Positions 46,128-55,720 are shown, counted from the first letter of the stretch. The stretch is 64,000 bases of DNA from Nocardioides houyundeii (GCF_002865585.1 NZ_CP025581.1:3348001-3412000); one strand, 5' to 3'. The notes: generated by a model not told the origin, from the letters alone. Made by a program: numbers and translations.

Positions 46128-46202
46128 GGAGCCGCCTGTCAGAATCGAACTGACGACCTAGTCATTACGAGTGACTCGCTCTACCGACTGAGCTAAGGCG
46201 GC
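46127..46202 (-). tRNA. tRNA-Thr (anticodon CGT)
   Basis: 76 nt cloverleaf on the minus strand. The acceptor arms GCCGCC/GGCGGC pair, the D-arm carries AGCTCAGTCGGTAGAGC, and the anticodon stem AGTCA/TGACT encloses the loop CTCGTAA, giving anticodon CGT for ACG codons. The T-arm has GTTCGATTC, and CCA is encoded (46127-46129). No integrase or duplicated 3' end is seen, so nothing suggests an integration site. Confidence 0.95.
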
Positions 46203-46290
46203 GCGATGCCCGAGGAGCTCCTCGGGCAACCCGGGGAAGTATACGGACACCTTCGGCCGGGAAGCGAAATCCCCCGCACCGTGGTCCGAC

Positions 46291-46752
46291 TCAGCGATTG
46301 CGACGCCAGAGCTCGGCGTTGAGGGCGGTGGCGAAACCGGTCCAGGCGGCGTACGGGACCAGTGCGGCTGCGCCCACCTTGTCGTGCTTGGCGGTCTCGG
46401 AGACCAGCGCCACGTTGAGCACGTCCAGGGCCAGGATCACCGCCAGCCCGCCCGCTGGTGACTGCCGGGTGAAGAACGCCCAGTTCCAGCCCGCGTTCAG
46501 GGCCAGGTTGCCCACGGTCAGCGCCAGCAGGCGCTTGTCGTCCCCTGTGTCCCGGGCCTTGTCGAGCCCGCGGCCGGTGCCCCACGCGATCAGTGAGTAG
46601 AGCGGGGTCCAGGCCACCGGGAAGACAGCCGGGGGCGGCTGCCAGGACGGCTTGTCCAGCTTGGCGTACCAGCGGCTGTCGGTCTTCACCCCGAGGCTGC
46701 CGACGCCGGCGGCCGCTGCGGACAGGACGGAGGAGACGAGGAAGGAGCGCAT
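46291..46752 (-). CDS. tspO: TspO/MBR family membrane protein
   Basis: 153 aa, five hydrophobic helices, the tryptophan-rich sensory protein fold. Family motifs are WYAKLDKPSWQPPPAVFPVA and GNLALNAGWNWAFFTR. These proteins bind porphyrins or related ligands in the membrane. The ATG at 46752 (MRSFLVSSVLSAAAAG) is chosen over a longer in-frame start at 46890 that lies inside the neighbouring peptidase gene. Confidence 0.88.
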   Translation of the reverse strand: MRSFLVSSVLSAAAAGVGSLGVKTDSRWYAKLDKPSWQPPPAVFPVAWTPLYSLIAWGTGRGLDKARDTGDDKRLLALTVGNLALNAGWNWAFFTRQSPAGGLAVILALDVLNVALVSETAKHDKVGAAALVPYAAWTGFATALNAELWRRNR

Positions 46753-46786
46753 GGGCTCCGGTGCCCGCCGCGGGCACCGGTCAAAC

Positions 46787-48342
46787 TCAGCAGGTGACCT
46801 CGCCCTGGGGCACCACGTCGTCGAGCAGGTAGTCCTCGACCACCTCGTCCACGCACGAGTTGCCGGCGTTGTACCCGGTGTGGCCGTCACCGTCGCGCCG
46901 CACCAGGACGCCGGACTCGAGCTGGTCGGCGAGCGTCTCGGCCCACTCCATCGGGGTGGCCGGGTCCCGCGTCGTGCCGATCACCAGGATCGGTGCCGCC
47001 CCGGACCCGTCGATCTCCAGCGGCTCGGCCGGCTCGCCGACGAACCCCTCGCAGCCGATCAGGCCCCAGGCGAAGACCCGCCCGAAGGTCGGCGAGACCT
47101 TGTCGAAGGCGGCGTACTCCTGGGGGATCTGGTCCGCGGGCACGGAGGAGGGGTCGTCGAGGCAGTTGATGGCGTAGATCGCCTCGGAGGAGTTGTCGGT
47201 GTAGCCGTCGGGCCCGCGCGAGGAGTAGAGGTCCGAGAGCTCCATCAGCGCGTCGCCCCGGCCCTCGATGGCCTGCCGCAGCGCGGAGGAGAGCAGCGGC
47301 CAGTAGCTGCGGTTGTAGAGCGGCGCGACGATGCCGTAGAAGGCGTTGCCCACGGTCAGCTCCCGGTCACCGGAGGTGGGCAGCGGCTTGCGGTCGATCT
47401 CCGCGAGCAGCTTCTTGATCCGGGCCAGTCCCTCCTCGACGGTGTCGCCGAGGAAGCAGTCGCCGCTCTGGACGCAGTCGCTGACGTAGGACCGGATCGC
47501 CAGCTCGAAGCCGCCGGCCTGCCCCAGGCTCAGCTCGCGGCTGGTGGCGGAGACGTCCACCGCCCCGTCGAGCACCATCCGGCCCACCCGCTCGGGGAAC
47601 AGCTCGGCGTAGGTGGCGCCCAGCTTGGTGCCGTAGGAGGCGCCGAAGTAGTCCAGCTCGGACTCCCCCAGGGCTGCCCGGAGCACGTCCATGTCGCGGG
47701 CGGCCTCCACGGTGCTCAGGTGGTTGGCCAGGTCGCCGGACCGCTTGGCGCAGCCCTGGCCGAGCCTGTCGGCCCAGTCCAGGAACTCCTGCTCCTCGTC
47801 CGGCTCGTCGGGGTCCGGGTCGCTGGCCAGGTAGGCGTCCAGCTCGGAGTCGCTGAGGCAGTCCACCGGGTTGCTGCGGCCGGTGCCGCGGGGTCGAAGC
47901 CGACGATGTCGAAGTAACGGCGCAGCGGCTCGCGGAAGGCCAGACTCGCCTGCGCGGCGTACTCGGTGCCGGGAGCCCCGGGGCCGCCCGGGTTGACCAC
48001 CAGCGACCCGACCCGGCGCTCCTGGTCTCCGGCAAGCACCTTGAGCAGCGCGATGTCGAGCTCCTTGCCGCCGGGCTCGTCGTAGTCCATCGGCACCTTC
48101 AGCCAGCCGCACTCGAAGCCCTGGCCGCACCCGGACCACTCCACCTGCTGGGTGTAGTACGGCGCGAGGTCCGGCTCGGGTGCGTCGGTGGCCCCGGCGG
48201 AGTCCGCCTCCGAGGCCGGAGGACGTTGCGGGGCTGCGATCGTCTCGGCCTGCTGGTCGTCCTCGGTCAGCAGGTAGAGGCTGACCAGGACGGTGCCGAG
48301 CACCAGGGCCAGAACGCAGACCAGGGCGACGATGCGCTTCAC
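46787..48342 (-). CDS. Secreted alpha/beta hydrolase, tripeptidyl aminopeptidase-like S33 (frameshift)
   Basis: 518 aa if repaired. An N-terminal membrane/signal segment (MKRIVALVCVLALVLGTVLV) precedes the S33 fold: VEWSGCGQGFECGWLKVPMD, oxyanion-side SLVVNPGGPGAPG, nucleophile GASYGTKLGATYAELFP, and the C-terminal TAP-like cap domain. The Asp is probably in GTTRDPATPMEWA and the His is in RRDGDGHTGYNAGNSCVD. The frame breaks at the G-run 47890-47893; one extra base gives FDPRGTGRSNPVDC, the family consensus. Overlaps holB by 4 bases. It likely trims peptides outside the cell. Confidence 0.87.
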
Positions 48343-49520
48343 GAGGCCCTGCTCCCGTCCAGTCGCAGTGCGACCATCATCGACTCCAATGCCATCACGG
48401 GTGGGACGTTGAACTCCAGCATCTGCTCACGCGCGGTGAAGATGGCCTCGATGCGCCGCAGGTGGTCCTCCGGGCTCGACTTGCGGGCCAGCAGCGCGAT
48501 GTCGGCGCGGATCTCCTCGTTGACCAGAGCGCCCGGTGCCCCGACCTTCATGGCGATCGCGTCCCGGTAGACCGAGACCAGGTCCATCAGGCCGCGGTCG
48601 ACCACGTCGAGCACGCGGCGCTTGGCGCGGGTCTTCTGCGCCTTCTCCAGGTCCCGCAGGGCGGGGGCGTACTCCTTGGGGCGCTTGCCGCGCCCCTCCA
48701 CCCCGTAGGAACGGTCGAGCTCGGACTTCTCACGCGCGTCCAGCACCGAGCAGAGGTCCTCCGCCTCGGCCTTGGCCAGCTCGTGCAGGTTACTGGCGGC
48801 GTTCATGGCCGAGCCGAGCGAGGTCAGCCGGGCCGGCCAGCGGACCATCTCGTTGCGCCGGTTGCGGGTCGCCTCGTCGCGTGCCAGCGCCCGGGCGCGA
48901 CCGATGTGTCCCTGGCTGGCGCGCGCGGCGTGGGCCGCGAGCGGCTCGGGCACCCCTTCGGTGCGGACCAGGAACGCCGCCACGTCGGCGGCCACGGGAG
49001 TGGTCAGGGTGACCAGCCGGCAACGGGAGCGGATGGTGACCAGCACGTCCTCGGCCGTGGGGGCGCACAGCAGCCACATGGTGCGGGGGTTGGGCTCCTC
49101 GATGGCCTTCAGCAGCGCGTTGCAGGCCTGGTCGGTGAGCCGGTCGGCGTCCTCGATGATCATGATCTGCCAGCGCCGACCGTTGGGCGAGAGCGCGGAC
49201 TTGCGGACCAGGTCGCGCACCTGGGCGACCCCGATGGAGAGCTGCTCGGTCTGCACCAGCGTCACGTCGGCATGGGTCTTGCTCAGCACCGTGTGGCAGG
49301 CGTGGCAGGCGCCGCACCCGCCGCGCTCGCACTGCAGCGCGCCGGCGAAAGCCAGGGCAGCGTTGGACCGACCCGACCCCGGCGGGCCGGTGAAGAGCCA
49401 GGCGTGGGTCATGCCGTCGCCTGCGGCGGCGCGGCTCAGCAGCTCGATCACGTGGCGCTGCCCCACCAGGGTGTCCCACACCGCGGTGGCGCCGGGCGCC
49501 GGGACGGTCGTGGTGCTCAC
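48339..49520 (-). CDS. holB: DNA polymerase III subunit delta'
   Basis: 393 aa clamp-loader subunit. AAA+ features: GPPGSGRSNAALAF (P-loop with Arg in place of Lys, usual for actinobacterial delta'), the zinc module CERGGCGACHACH, IIEDADRLTDQACNALLKAI (Walker B region), EEPNPRTMWLLCAP and the SRC sensor in TIRSRCRLVTL. The stop overlaps the peptidase start and its own start overlaps the tmk stop, so tmk-holB-peptidase are coupled. Confidence 0.9.
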   Translation of the reverse strand: MSTTTVPAPGATAVWDTLVGQRHVIELLSRAAAGDGMTHAWLFTGPPGSGRSNAALAFAGALQCERGGCGACHACHTVLSKTHADVTLVQTEQLSIGVAQVRDLVRKSALSPNGRRWQIMIIEDADRLTDQACNALLKAIEEPNPRTMWLLCAPTAEDVLVTIRSRCRLVTLTTPVAADVAAFLVRTEGVPEPLAAHAARASQGHIGRARALARDEATRNRRNEMVRWPARLTSLGSAMNAASNLHELAKAEAEDLCSVLDAREKSELDRSYGVEGRGKRPKEYAPALRDLEKAQKTRAKRRVLDVVDRGLMDLVSVYRDAIAMKVGAPGALVNEEIRADIALLARKSSPEDHLRRIEAIFTAREQMLEFNVPPVMALESMMVALRLDGSRAS

Positions 49521-50230
49521 GGCCTGCTCCCGGTCGCCTGGGCCGTCTGGGTCTGGGTCTGGGTCGTCTGGGTCTGGGTCGCCTGGTCCAGCAGGGGCGC
49601 CAGCCGCTCCAGGATCGCGGCGCCGATGTCGGCCACCGGGAGCCGGGCGTCGAGCACCAGGTAGTGCTCGGGGTCGGCGTGCGCCATCTCCAGGAAAGCC
49701 GCACGCACCCGCTGGTGGAACTCCAGCGACTGACCCTCGATGCGGTCCCGCCCGGTGAACCGGCCCAGGCCCACCTGGGGCGCCAGGTCCAGCACGACCG
49801 TCAGGTGCGGCCGCAGCCCGTGGGTGGCCCAGCGCATCACCGGCTCGACCTCGACGGCGCTCAGGGCGCGCCCGGCGCCCTGGTAGGCCAGGGCGGAGTC
49901 GACGTAGCGGTCGGTGATGACCACCTCGCCCCGGGCCAGGGCCGGGAGGACCACGGTGTCGACGTGCTCGGCCTTGTCGGCGGCGTAGATGAGCGCCTCC
50001 GTCCGGTCGGACAGGTCGCCGGTGGCCGGATCGAGCACGATCCGGCGCAGCTGCCCGCCCACGGCGGTGTCGCCCGGCTCGAAGGTCAGCACCACGGCGT
50101 ACCCCTGGGCGGTCAGCCAGTCACGCAGGGCGCGGGACTGGGTGGACTTGCCGGCGCCCTCCCCGCCCTCGAAGCAGACGAAGACCCCGCTCTCGGCGAA
50201 GACGGGCAGCGCGGGTGAGGTCACAGGCAC
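49517..50230 (-). CDS. tmk: Thymidylate kinase
   Basis: Phosphorylates dTMP to dTDP; up to 237 aa. P-loop FEGGEGAGKSTQSRALRDWL, dTMP-binding DRYVDSALAYQGAGR, LDLAPQVGLGR, and the C-terminal LVLDARLPVADIGAAILERL are all present. A Thr/Gln repeat tail (TQTQTTQTQTQTAQ) follows the domain and comes from a GGGTCT/GGGTCG-type DNA repeat. Starts at GTG 50230 or GTG 50224 are possible; neither has a clear Shine-Dalgarno, and a perfect 14-bp-arm hairpin lies right upstream. Confidence 0.92.
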   Translation of the reverse strand: MPVTSPALPVFAESGVFVCFEGGEGAGKSTQSRALRDWLTAQGYAVVLTFEPGDTAVGGQLRRIVLDPATGDLSDRTEALIYAADKAEHVDTVVLPALARGEVVITDRYVDSALAYQGAGRALSAVEVEPVMRWATHGLRPHLTVVLDLAPQVGLGRFTGRDRIEGQSLEFHQRVRAAFLEMAHADPEHYLVLDARLPVADIGAAILERLAPLLDQATQTQTTQTQTQTAQATGSRP

Positions 50231-50231
50231 A

Positions 50232-50270
50232 GCCTACGGTCGGCCGGGGACAGCCGGGCCGACCGTAGGC
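50232..50270. repeat. Perfect inverted repeat upstream of tmk
   Basis: GCCTACGGTCGGCC (50232-50245) and GGCCGACCGTAGGC (50257-50270) are perfect complements around an 11-base loop. It begins 2 bases from the tmk GTG in the tmk leader, and lies 84 bases upstream of the divergent secreted-protein gene. It could be an attenuator, an RNA structure hiding the start, or an operator. Confidence 0.65.
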
Positions 50271-50353
50271 GAGATCAGCGGCGTCGGGCCGTTTCAACCC
50301 GCCGGCGGAAGGGTAGGGCCGGGGGTACTCACCTCGTCGCCGAAAGGGCTCCC

Positions 50354-51088
50354 ATGCCTCGTTTGCTGCGCCCCTCCACCGTCCTGATCGCCGGAGTGCT
50401 CGGCCTGGGGGCGCTCGGCGTCCCCGCGCAGGCAGACCCCACGTCCGCCAGTGCGAGCGCGGCTCCGGGCGTGCTCTACGACGGCTGCACGGATCACCCG
50501 ATCAACTACTCGGTAGCGCCGCCGCTGAACGCCTACACCTGGTCCCTCCAGCTGGTCTTCCAGGCCCCGGACGGCACCAGCGCCGGCACCGCCTACATCA
50601 GCAAGGGCGACCCCACCACCGGGGTGGAGACCAAGCAGTTCTGCCCCGGGGAGGACCTCCCGGGCAGCTACTCGGTGACCGGGACGTACTCGGTCATGGT
50701 GCCGGGCACGGGATCCAACTCGACCACCACCGCCACCGCGATCACCCCCTTCTCCTTCGACCTCCGGCTGCCCAGCAACCAGGTCACGGCCAAGCCGGCG
50801 GCGAAGAAGGTGAAGGTCGGCAAGCAGGTCAAGGTGCGCGTCACCGTGGCCGACGAGCGCCCCTCGGGTGGCCTCTTCGGCACCAGCAGCGCCAAGGTCC
50901 AGCTGCAGCGCAAGAAGGGCGCCAAGTGGGTCTCGGTCGCCGGGGCCAACGGCTACACCAAGAGCTCCGGCAAGGCGCTGCTGAAGTTCAAGCAGAAGTG
51001 GAAGGGCAAGACCACCTTCCGGGTCGTCGCGGACCTGGGTGACCTGGGCAAGGGCACCTCCGCCAGCTTCAAGGTGCGCGGCCGCTGA
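50354..51088 (+). CDS. Secreted protein of unknown function with beta-domain C-terminus
   Basis: 244 aa. Signal peptide MPRLLRPSTVLIAGVLGLGA ending near VPAQA-DP. The mature N-terminal half has two cysteines (YDGCTDHP, KQFCPGED) that could form a disulfide. The C-terminal half is a Lys-rich Ig-like module (AAKKVKVGKQVKVRVTVADE, AKVQLQRKKGAKWVSVAGAN, KQKWKGKTTFRVV) like that in the protease at 41193. No enzyme motif seen. Convergent with topA. Confidence 0.7.
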   Translation: MPRLLRPSTVLIAGVLGLGALGVPAQADPTSASASAAPGVLYDGCTDHPINYSVAPPLNAYTWSLQLVFQAPDGTSAGTAYISKGDPTTGVETKQFCPGEDLPGSYSVTGTYSVMVPGTGSNSTTTATAITPFSFDLRLPSNQVTAKPAAKKVKVGKQVKVRVTVADERPSGGLFGTSSAKVQLQRKKGAKWVSVAGANGYTKSSGKALLKFKQKWKGKTTFRVVADLGDLGKGTSASFKVRGR

Positions 51089-51101
51089 CGCCGCCGGGCC
51101 C

Positions 51102-51122
51102 GGGCCCTCGCGAGGAGGGTCC
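51102..51122. terminator. Candidate hairpin between convergent genes
   Basis: GGGCCCTC (51102-51109) pairs with GAGGGTCC (51115-51122) with one G-T wobble and a 5-base loop, between the secreted-protein stop and the topA stop. No T-run on either side, so this is a weak call for a shared terminator. Confidence 0.35.
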
Positions 51123-51137
51123 GGACCCAGGGTCGCG

Positions 51138-53897
51138 TCAGGCCTGGTCGGCGGCTGCCGCCGTGGTCTTCTTCGCCGCGGCTTTCGTGGTCTTCTTGGC
51201 GGCCGTCTTCGCCGTGGTCTTCTTGGCAGCCGTCTTCTTGGCGGCGGCCTTCTTCGCGGGCGCCTTCTTGGCCGGCGCCTTCTTCGCACCCTTCTTGGCC
51301 GCCTTCTTCGCGGGCCCGCGCTCGCGGCGCTCGGCGAGCAGCTCCGCGGCCCGCTCCAGGGTGATCGCGTCCACCGTGTCCTCCTTGCGGAGGGTGGCGT
51401 TGTACTCCCCGTCGGTCACGTACTCGCCGAAGCGACCGGCCTTGACCACCACCGGCTGTCCCGAGACCGGGTCGTTGCCCAGCTCCTTCAGCGGCGGCGT
51501 CGCCGCGCCGCGGCCCCTGGCCTTGGGCTGGGCGTAGATCGCCTCGGCCTCCTCCAGGGTGATGGTGAACAGCTTCTCCTCCGACTCGATGGTGCGGGAG
51601 TCGGTGCCCTTCTTCAGGTAGGGCCCGTAGCGACCGTTCTGCGCGGTGATCTCCACGCCGTCGGCGTCGGTGCCCACCACGCGGGGCAGGGACAGCAGCT
51701 TCACTGCGTCGTCGAGGGTGACGGTGTCCAGCGACATCGACTTGAACAGCGACCCGGTGCGCGGCTTGGCCGACTTCGGGGCGTCCTCTCCCAGCAGCTC
51801 GGTGACGTAGGGCCCGTAGCGGCCGTTCTTGGCCACCACCTTCAACCCGGTCTCCGGGTGCACGCCCAGCTCGATCTCCTCGCCCGCGGGGTTGGCCAGG
51901 AGCTCCTGGGCCTTCTCCATGGTCAGCTCGTCGGGCGGCAGGTCGTCGGGCACGTTGGCCCGCTTGCCGGCCGGCGCACCGTCGTCTCCCGGGCCCTCGA
52001 TGTAGGGCCCGTAACGGCCCACCCGCAGGTTGACCCCGGAGTCGGGTCCGCCGATCGGGAAGGTCGCCAGCTCGCGGGCGTCGATGTCGCCCAGCCCGGT
52101 GACCAGCGGGTGCAGCCCGTCGACGCGGTCCGAGCCGTAGTAGAACTCGGCCAGCTCGCTGACCCGGTCCTTGCGGCCCGCGGCGATCTCGTCGAGGCGG
52201 TCCTCCATGTCGGCGGTGAACTCGTAGGAGATGTGGCGCGGGAAGTGCTCCTCCAGCAGCCGGATCACCGAGAAGGCGATCCAGGCAGGCACCAGGGCGG
52301 TGCCCTTCTTGTAGACGTAGCCGCGATCGATGATCGTCTTGATGATCGAGGCGTAAGTCGAGGGGCGGCCGATCTCGCGGTCCTCGAGCTCCTTGATCAG
52401 CGTCGCCTCGGTGTAGCGCGAGGGAGGCTTGGTCTCGTGGCCGTTGGCGGTCACCGACGCGGCGCTGACACCGGCGCCCTCGACCAGGGCGGGCAGCCGC
52501 GTCTCCTGGTCGTCGCGCTTGGCGTCGGAGTCGTCCAGGCCCTCGACGTAGGCCTTGAGGAAGCCGTGGAAGGTGATGACCCGGCCACTGGCGGCGAAGA
52601 CCACGTCCTCGCCGGTCGAGGCGGCGCCACCCAGGCGCACCGAGACGGACTGGCCGACCGCGTCCTTCATCTGCGAGGCCACGGTGCGCATCCAGATCAG
52701 CTCGTAGAGCCGGAACTGGTCGCCGGTGAGCCCGGTCTGGGCGGGGGTGCGGAAGGACTCGCCGGCGGGGCGGATCGCCTCGTGCGCCTCCTGGGCGTTC
52801 TTCACCTTGGTGGTGTAGGTGCGGGGCGCGTCGGGGAGGTACTCCGCGCCGTACAGCTCGCGGACCTGGTCCCGGGCCGCGCCGATGGCACCGGCCGACA
52901 GCGTGGTGGAGTCGGTACGCATGTAGGTGATGAAGCCGTTCTCGTACAGCCGCTGCGCCACCGACATCGCCACCGAGGCGGTCATCCCGAGCTTGCGCCC
53001 CGCCTCCTGCTGGAGGGTGGTGGTGCGGAACGGGGCGTACGGCGAGCGCTTGTAGGGCTTGGACTCCACCGAGCGCACGGTGTACGCGGTGTCGTACAGG
53101 CCGGCGACGAGCGTCTCGGCCGCCTTGCGGTCCAGGTGGACGACGGAGTCGGCGGACTTGAGCACGCCGTCGGGGCCGAAGTCGGAGCCGCGGGCGACCC
53201 GCTTGGCGTCGATGGAGTGCAACCGGGCGGGGAACATCCGCTGCGCGTGCTCCGCACCGGCGTCGAAGGTGCCCTCGAGGTCCCAGTAGGAGGCCTGCTT
53301 GAACTGCATCCGCAGCCGCTCGCGGTCCACGACCAGCCGGGTGGCCACCGACTGCACCCGACCGGCGGAGAGGCCGGACATGACCTTCTTCCACAGCACC
53401 GGGGAGACCTCGTAGCCGTAGAGGCGGTCCAGGATCCGCCGCGCCTCCTGGGCCTCCACGAGGTCCATGTCGATCTCGCGGGGGTTGTCGGCCGCAGCCA
53501 GGATCGCCGGCTTGGTGATCTCGTGGAAGACCATCCGCTTGACCGGGATGCCCTTGGGCTTGAGCTCGTCGAGGAGGTGCCACGCGATGGCCTCGCCCTC
53601 GCGGTCCTCATCGGTGGCCAGGAAGAGCTCGTCGGCGTCCTTGAGCAGGCCCTTGAGCTTGCTGATGTGGCTCTTCTTGTCGCGGGGCACGACGTAGTAG
53701 GGCTCGAAGCCGTTCTCCACGTCGACGCCCAGGCGTCCCCAGGACTTGTCCTTGATCTTGGCCGGGGTGTCGGCGGCACTCTGGGGCAGGTCCCGGATGT
53801 GACCGATGGAGGACTCGACCACGTATCCGGAGCCGAGGTACCCACCGATGGTGCGTGCCTTGGCGGGGGACTCCACGATGACCAGCTTGTGTACCAC
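51138..53897 (-). CDS. topA: DNA topoisomerase I
   Basis: 919 aa type IA topoisomerase that relaxes negative supercoils. TOPRIM domain: KLVIVESPAKARTIGGYLGS and LFLATDEDREGEAIAWHL. Catalytic Tyr in ENGFITYMRTDSTTLS (near residue 335). The C-terminal region has repeated topo-C modules (GRYGPYIEGPGDD, GRYGPYVTELLGED, GRYGPYLKKGTDS, GRFGEYVTDGEYN), followed by a Lys/Ala-rich tail of KKA/KKT repeats (about 60 residues), typical of actinobacterial TopA and thought to help processivity. No CxxC zinc fingers, also typical. Confidence 0.96.
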   Translation of the reverse strand: MVHKLVIVESPAKARTIGGYLGSGYVVESSIGHIRDLPQSAADTPAKIKDKSWGRLGVDVENGFEPYYVVPRDKKSHISKLKGLLKDADELFLATDEDREGEAIAWHLLDELKPKGIPVKRMVFHEITKPAILAAADNPREIDMDLVEAQEARRILDRLYGYEVSPVLWKKVMSGLSAGRVQSVATRLVVDRERLRMQFKQASYWDLEGTFDAGAEHAQRMFPARLHSIDAKRVARGSDFGPDGVLKSADSVVHLDRKAAETLVAGLYDTAYTVRSVESKPYKRSPYAPFRTTTLQQEAGRKLGMTASVAMSVAQRLYENGFITYMRTDSTTLSAGAIGAARDQVRELYGAEYLPDAPRTYTTKVKNAQEAHEAIRPAGESFRTPAQTGLTGDQFRLYELIWMRTVASQMKDAVGQSVSVRLGGAASTGEDVVFAASGRVITFHGFLKAYVEGLDDSDAKRDDQETRLPALVEGAGVSAASVTANGHETKPPSRYTEATLIKELEDREIGRPSTYASIIKTIIDRGYVYKKGTALVPAWIAFSVIRLLEEHFPRHISYEFTADMEDRLDEIAAGRKDRVSELAEFYYGSDRVDGLHPLVTGLGDIDARELATFPIGGPDSGVNLRVGRYGPYIEGPGDDGAPAGKRANVPDDLPPDELTMEKAQELLANPAGEEIELGVHPETGLKVVAKNGRYGPYVTELLGEDAPKSAKPRTGSLFKSMSLDTVTLDDAVKLLSLPRVVGTDADGVEITAQNGRYGPYLKKGTDSRTIESEEKLFTITLEEAEAIYAQPKARGRGAATPPLKELGNDPVSGQPVVVKAGRFGEYVTDGEYNATLRKEDTVDAITLERAAELLAERRERGPAKKAAKKGAKKAPAKKAPAKKAAAKKTAAKKTTAKTAAKKTTKAAAKKTTAAAADQA

Positions 53898-54226
53898 TTG
53901 TTTCCTAGCTCCTCAGTTCGCCCCAGACGGGACTCAGCGCCGACACGGTAGCGCGCCCTGGCCGGGTTTCCGTCAGGAGCGTCCGCAGGCAGGCACCCCT
54001 TGGTCCTGATAGGGGCTATGCCGATTTGGTGATTCAGGCTCCGCTTACCCCCAGCCTGACATAGACCCGTCTGGCCCGCTCGGGTGATATTGGGACCGGC
54101 ACCTTCTCCCGGGCGCGCCACGGTACGTACCGTGGCTGGGCGTTCTGGAGATGTGGGGGCATCAGGACGCCGCACCAGGGCCGGGGGTGAGGATGGCGGT
54201 CCGCACTCCCGGCCGCGGCCCTCCGC
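53898..54226. other. Intergenic region, topA leader/promoter side
   Basis: 329 bases without a convincing gene. No coding frame with a plausible start and composition was found. It must contain the topA promoter (topA and the upstream methyltransferase are both on the minus strand). The only strong structure is the 18-bp palindrome at 54118-54135. Confidence 0.6.
54118..54135. promoter_or_regulatory. Perfect 18-bp palindrome, candidate operator
   Basis: CCACGGTACGTACCGTGG is fully self-complementary with no spacer. It lies 221 bases upstream of the topA ATG and 92 bases past the methyltransferase stop. No T-run follows, so it is more likely a protein-binding site than a terminator. Confidence 0.5.
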
Positions 54227-55720
54227 TCAGACCTCCAGGAACCCCTGCGCCACCATCTCGGTCAGGGCCGGCAGGTAGGTCCGGCGCAGCTCGCGGGGGT
54301 CGGCCTCCAGCAGCGCGCCGACGGCGTCCAGGATCTGCCGCACGGTGAGGTCGCCGTCGCAGGCGCCGACGACCGCCGCCTCGACGGTGTCGACCTGTCG
54401 GGCCCGGCGCAGCCCACGCTGCTGACGCAGCACGATCGTCTCCGGGTCCTCGGCCCCCGGCTGGCCCTGGGTCTCCTGCCGTACGTCGGTGCGCAGCCTC
54501 AGGCGGACCTCGGCCAGGTCGCCGTGGGCCGCGAGCCGCTCCTGCGCCCGGGCCCACTCCCCGATCGCCGGGGCGATCGGCTGCTCCACCTCGTAGGGCC
54601 ACTCGAGCAGCTCCCGCACCCCGGCCACGCTCGCCGACCGATGAAGGTTGATCCAGCCGAAGCCCACACCCTCGATGCCCTGGTCGTCGAACCACGACAG
54701 CCAGGTGTCGTAGCGGCGGGCGTAGTCCGCCGCCCCGTGCAGCCCGGCGTCCTTGAGCCACAGCTCGACGTACGAGGCGGGGTCCAGCACCTCCCGCTGG
54801 ACCACCAGCGCCGCGCAGTCCTCGCTGAGCCACTCAGCCAGGCGCTCGTCCCAGGTGCGGTCGCGGGTGATGACCCAGTTGGCCAGCACCTGGCACCAGC
54901 CGCCGTCGTTGAGCAGCTCCGGCGCCCGGCGCACGATGTCCTCGACCACGCGGTCCCCGGGCAGCCCGGAGTCGCGGTAGACCAGCCGCTCACCGGTCGC
55001 CGGCGAGATCACGAACGGCGGGTTGGTGGCGATCAGGTCGAAGCGCTCGCCGGCCACCGGCTCGAAGAACGAGCCCTCCCGTACGTCGATCCGGTCCGCA
55101 CCGCTCGCGCTGGGAGGGACGTCGTTGAGCTCGGCGTTGAACCGGGTCATCCACAGCGCCCGGGTGTTCACGTCGGTGGCGACCACGGTGTCGCTGTGCC
55201 GGGCCAGGTGCAGCGCCTGGACCCCGCACCCGGTGCCGAGGTCCAGGGATCGGCCCACCGGCTCGCGCACGGTCAGCTGGGCCAGCGAGGTGGACGCGGA
55301 GCTGATGCCCAGCACGTGGTCGGTGCCGACCCGGTTGGGGCTGCCGTCCAGACCGGGGGTCAGGTCGCTGACGACCCAGAGGTCGCCGTCGTCGGTGGCG
55401 TAGGGGCGTACGTCGAGCCGCGCCGCCACCTCGCCGACCGACTGCTCGACGATGCCTGCCACCGCCATCCGGTCGACCAGCCCGCCCAGGGCCCGCTCGG
55501 CCTGCTCCCGGGAGACCGGCACCTGCAGCAGGAAGAGCCGGGTCAGCGTCTCCAGGGGGGAGCCGCCACGGGTGACCCGCAGCCCCGGGGTGGTCTCGTT
55601 GCGCCCCAGGGCCGCGTGCGCCTGTTCCCCGAGGAGCTCGGCGACCGCGTCGTAGGTGAAGCCGGCCGCGAGCACGGCTGAGCGGAGGTCCCTGGCCAGG
55701 GACGTGGCCTTGTTCTGCAT
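54227..55720 (-). CDS. Class I SAM-dependent methyltransferase (HemK/RlmG-like)
   Basis: 497 aa. SAM-binding motif I is LDLGTGCGVQALHLARHSD (near residue 160), the acidic motif II is VVATDVNTRALWM, and the catalytic NPPF is in FDLIATNPPFVISPATGER, typical of N-methyltransferases acting on amide or base nitrogens. A helical N-terminal domain of about 130 residues and a long C-terminal domain flank the core, matching the architecture of an actinobacterial family of unknown target next to topA. Target could be rRNA, a protein or DNA. Confidence 0.8.
   Translation of the reverse strand: MQNKATSLARDLRSAVLAAGFTYDAVAELLGEQAHAALGRNETTPGLRVTRGGSPLETLTRLFLLQVPVSREQAERALGGLVDRMAVAGIVEQSVGEVAARLDVRPYATDDGDLWVVSDLTPGLDGSPNRVGTDHVLGISSASTSLAQLTVREPVGRSLDLGTGCGVQALHLARHSDTVVATDVNTRALWMTRFNAELNDVPPSASGADRIDVREGSFFEPVAGERFDLIATNPPFVISPATGERLVYRDSGLPGDRVVEDIVRRAPELLNDGGWCQVLANWVITRDRTWDERLAEWLSEDCAALVVQREVLDPASYVELWLKDAGLHGAADYARRYDTWLSWFDDQGIEGVGFGWINLHRSASVAGVRELLEWPYEVEQPIAPAIGEWARAQERLAAHGDLAEVRLRLRTDVRQETQGQPGAEDPETIVLRQQRGLRRARQVDTVEAAVVGACDGDLTVRQILDAVGALLEADPRELRRTYLPALTEMVAQGFLEV

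Noticed and set aside
46127..46202. tRNA-Thr as an integration site
   Set aside because: No integrase, no duplicated tRNA 3' end and no change in gene character on either side.
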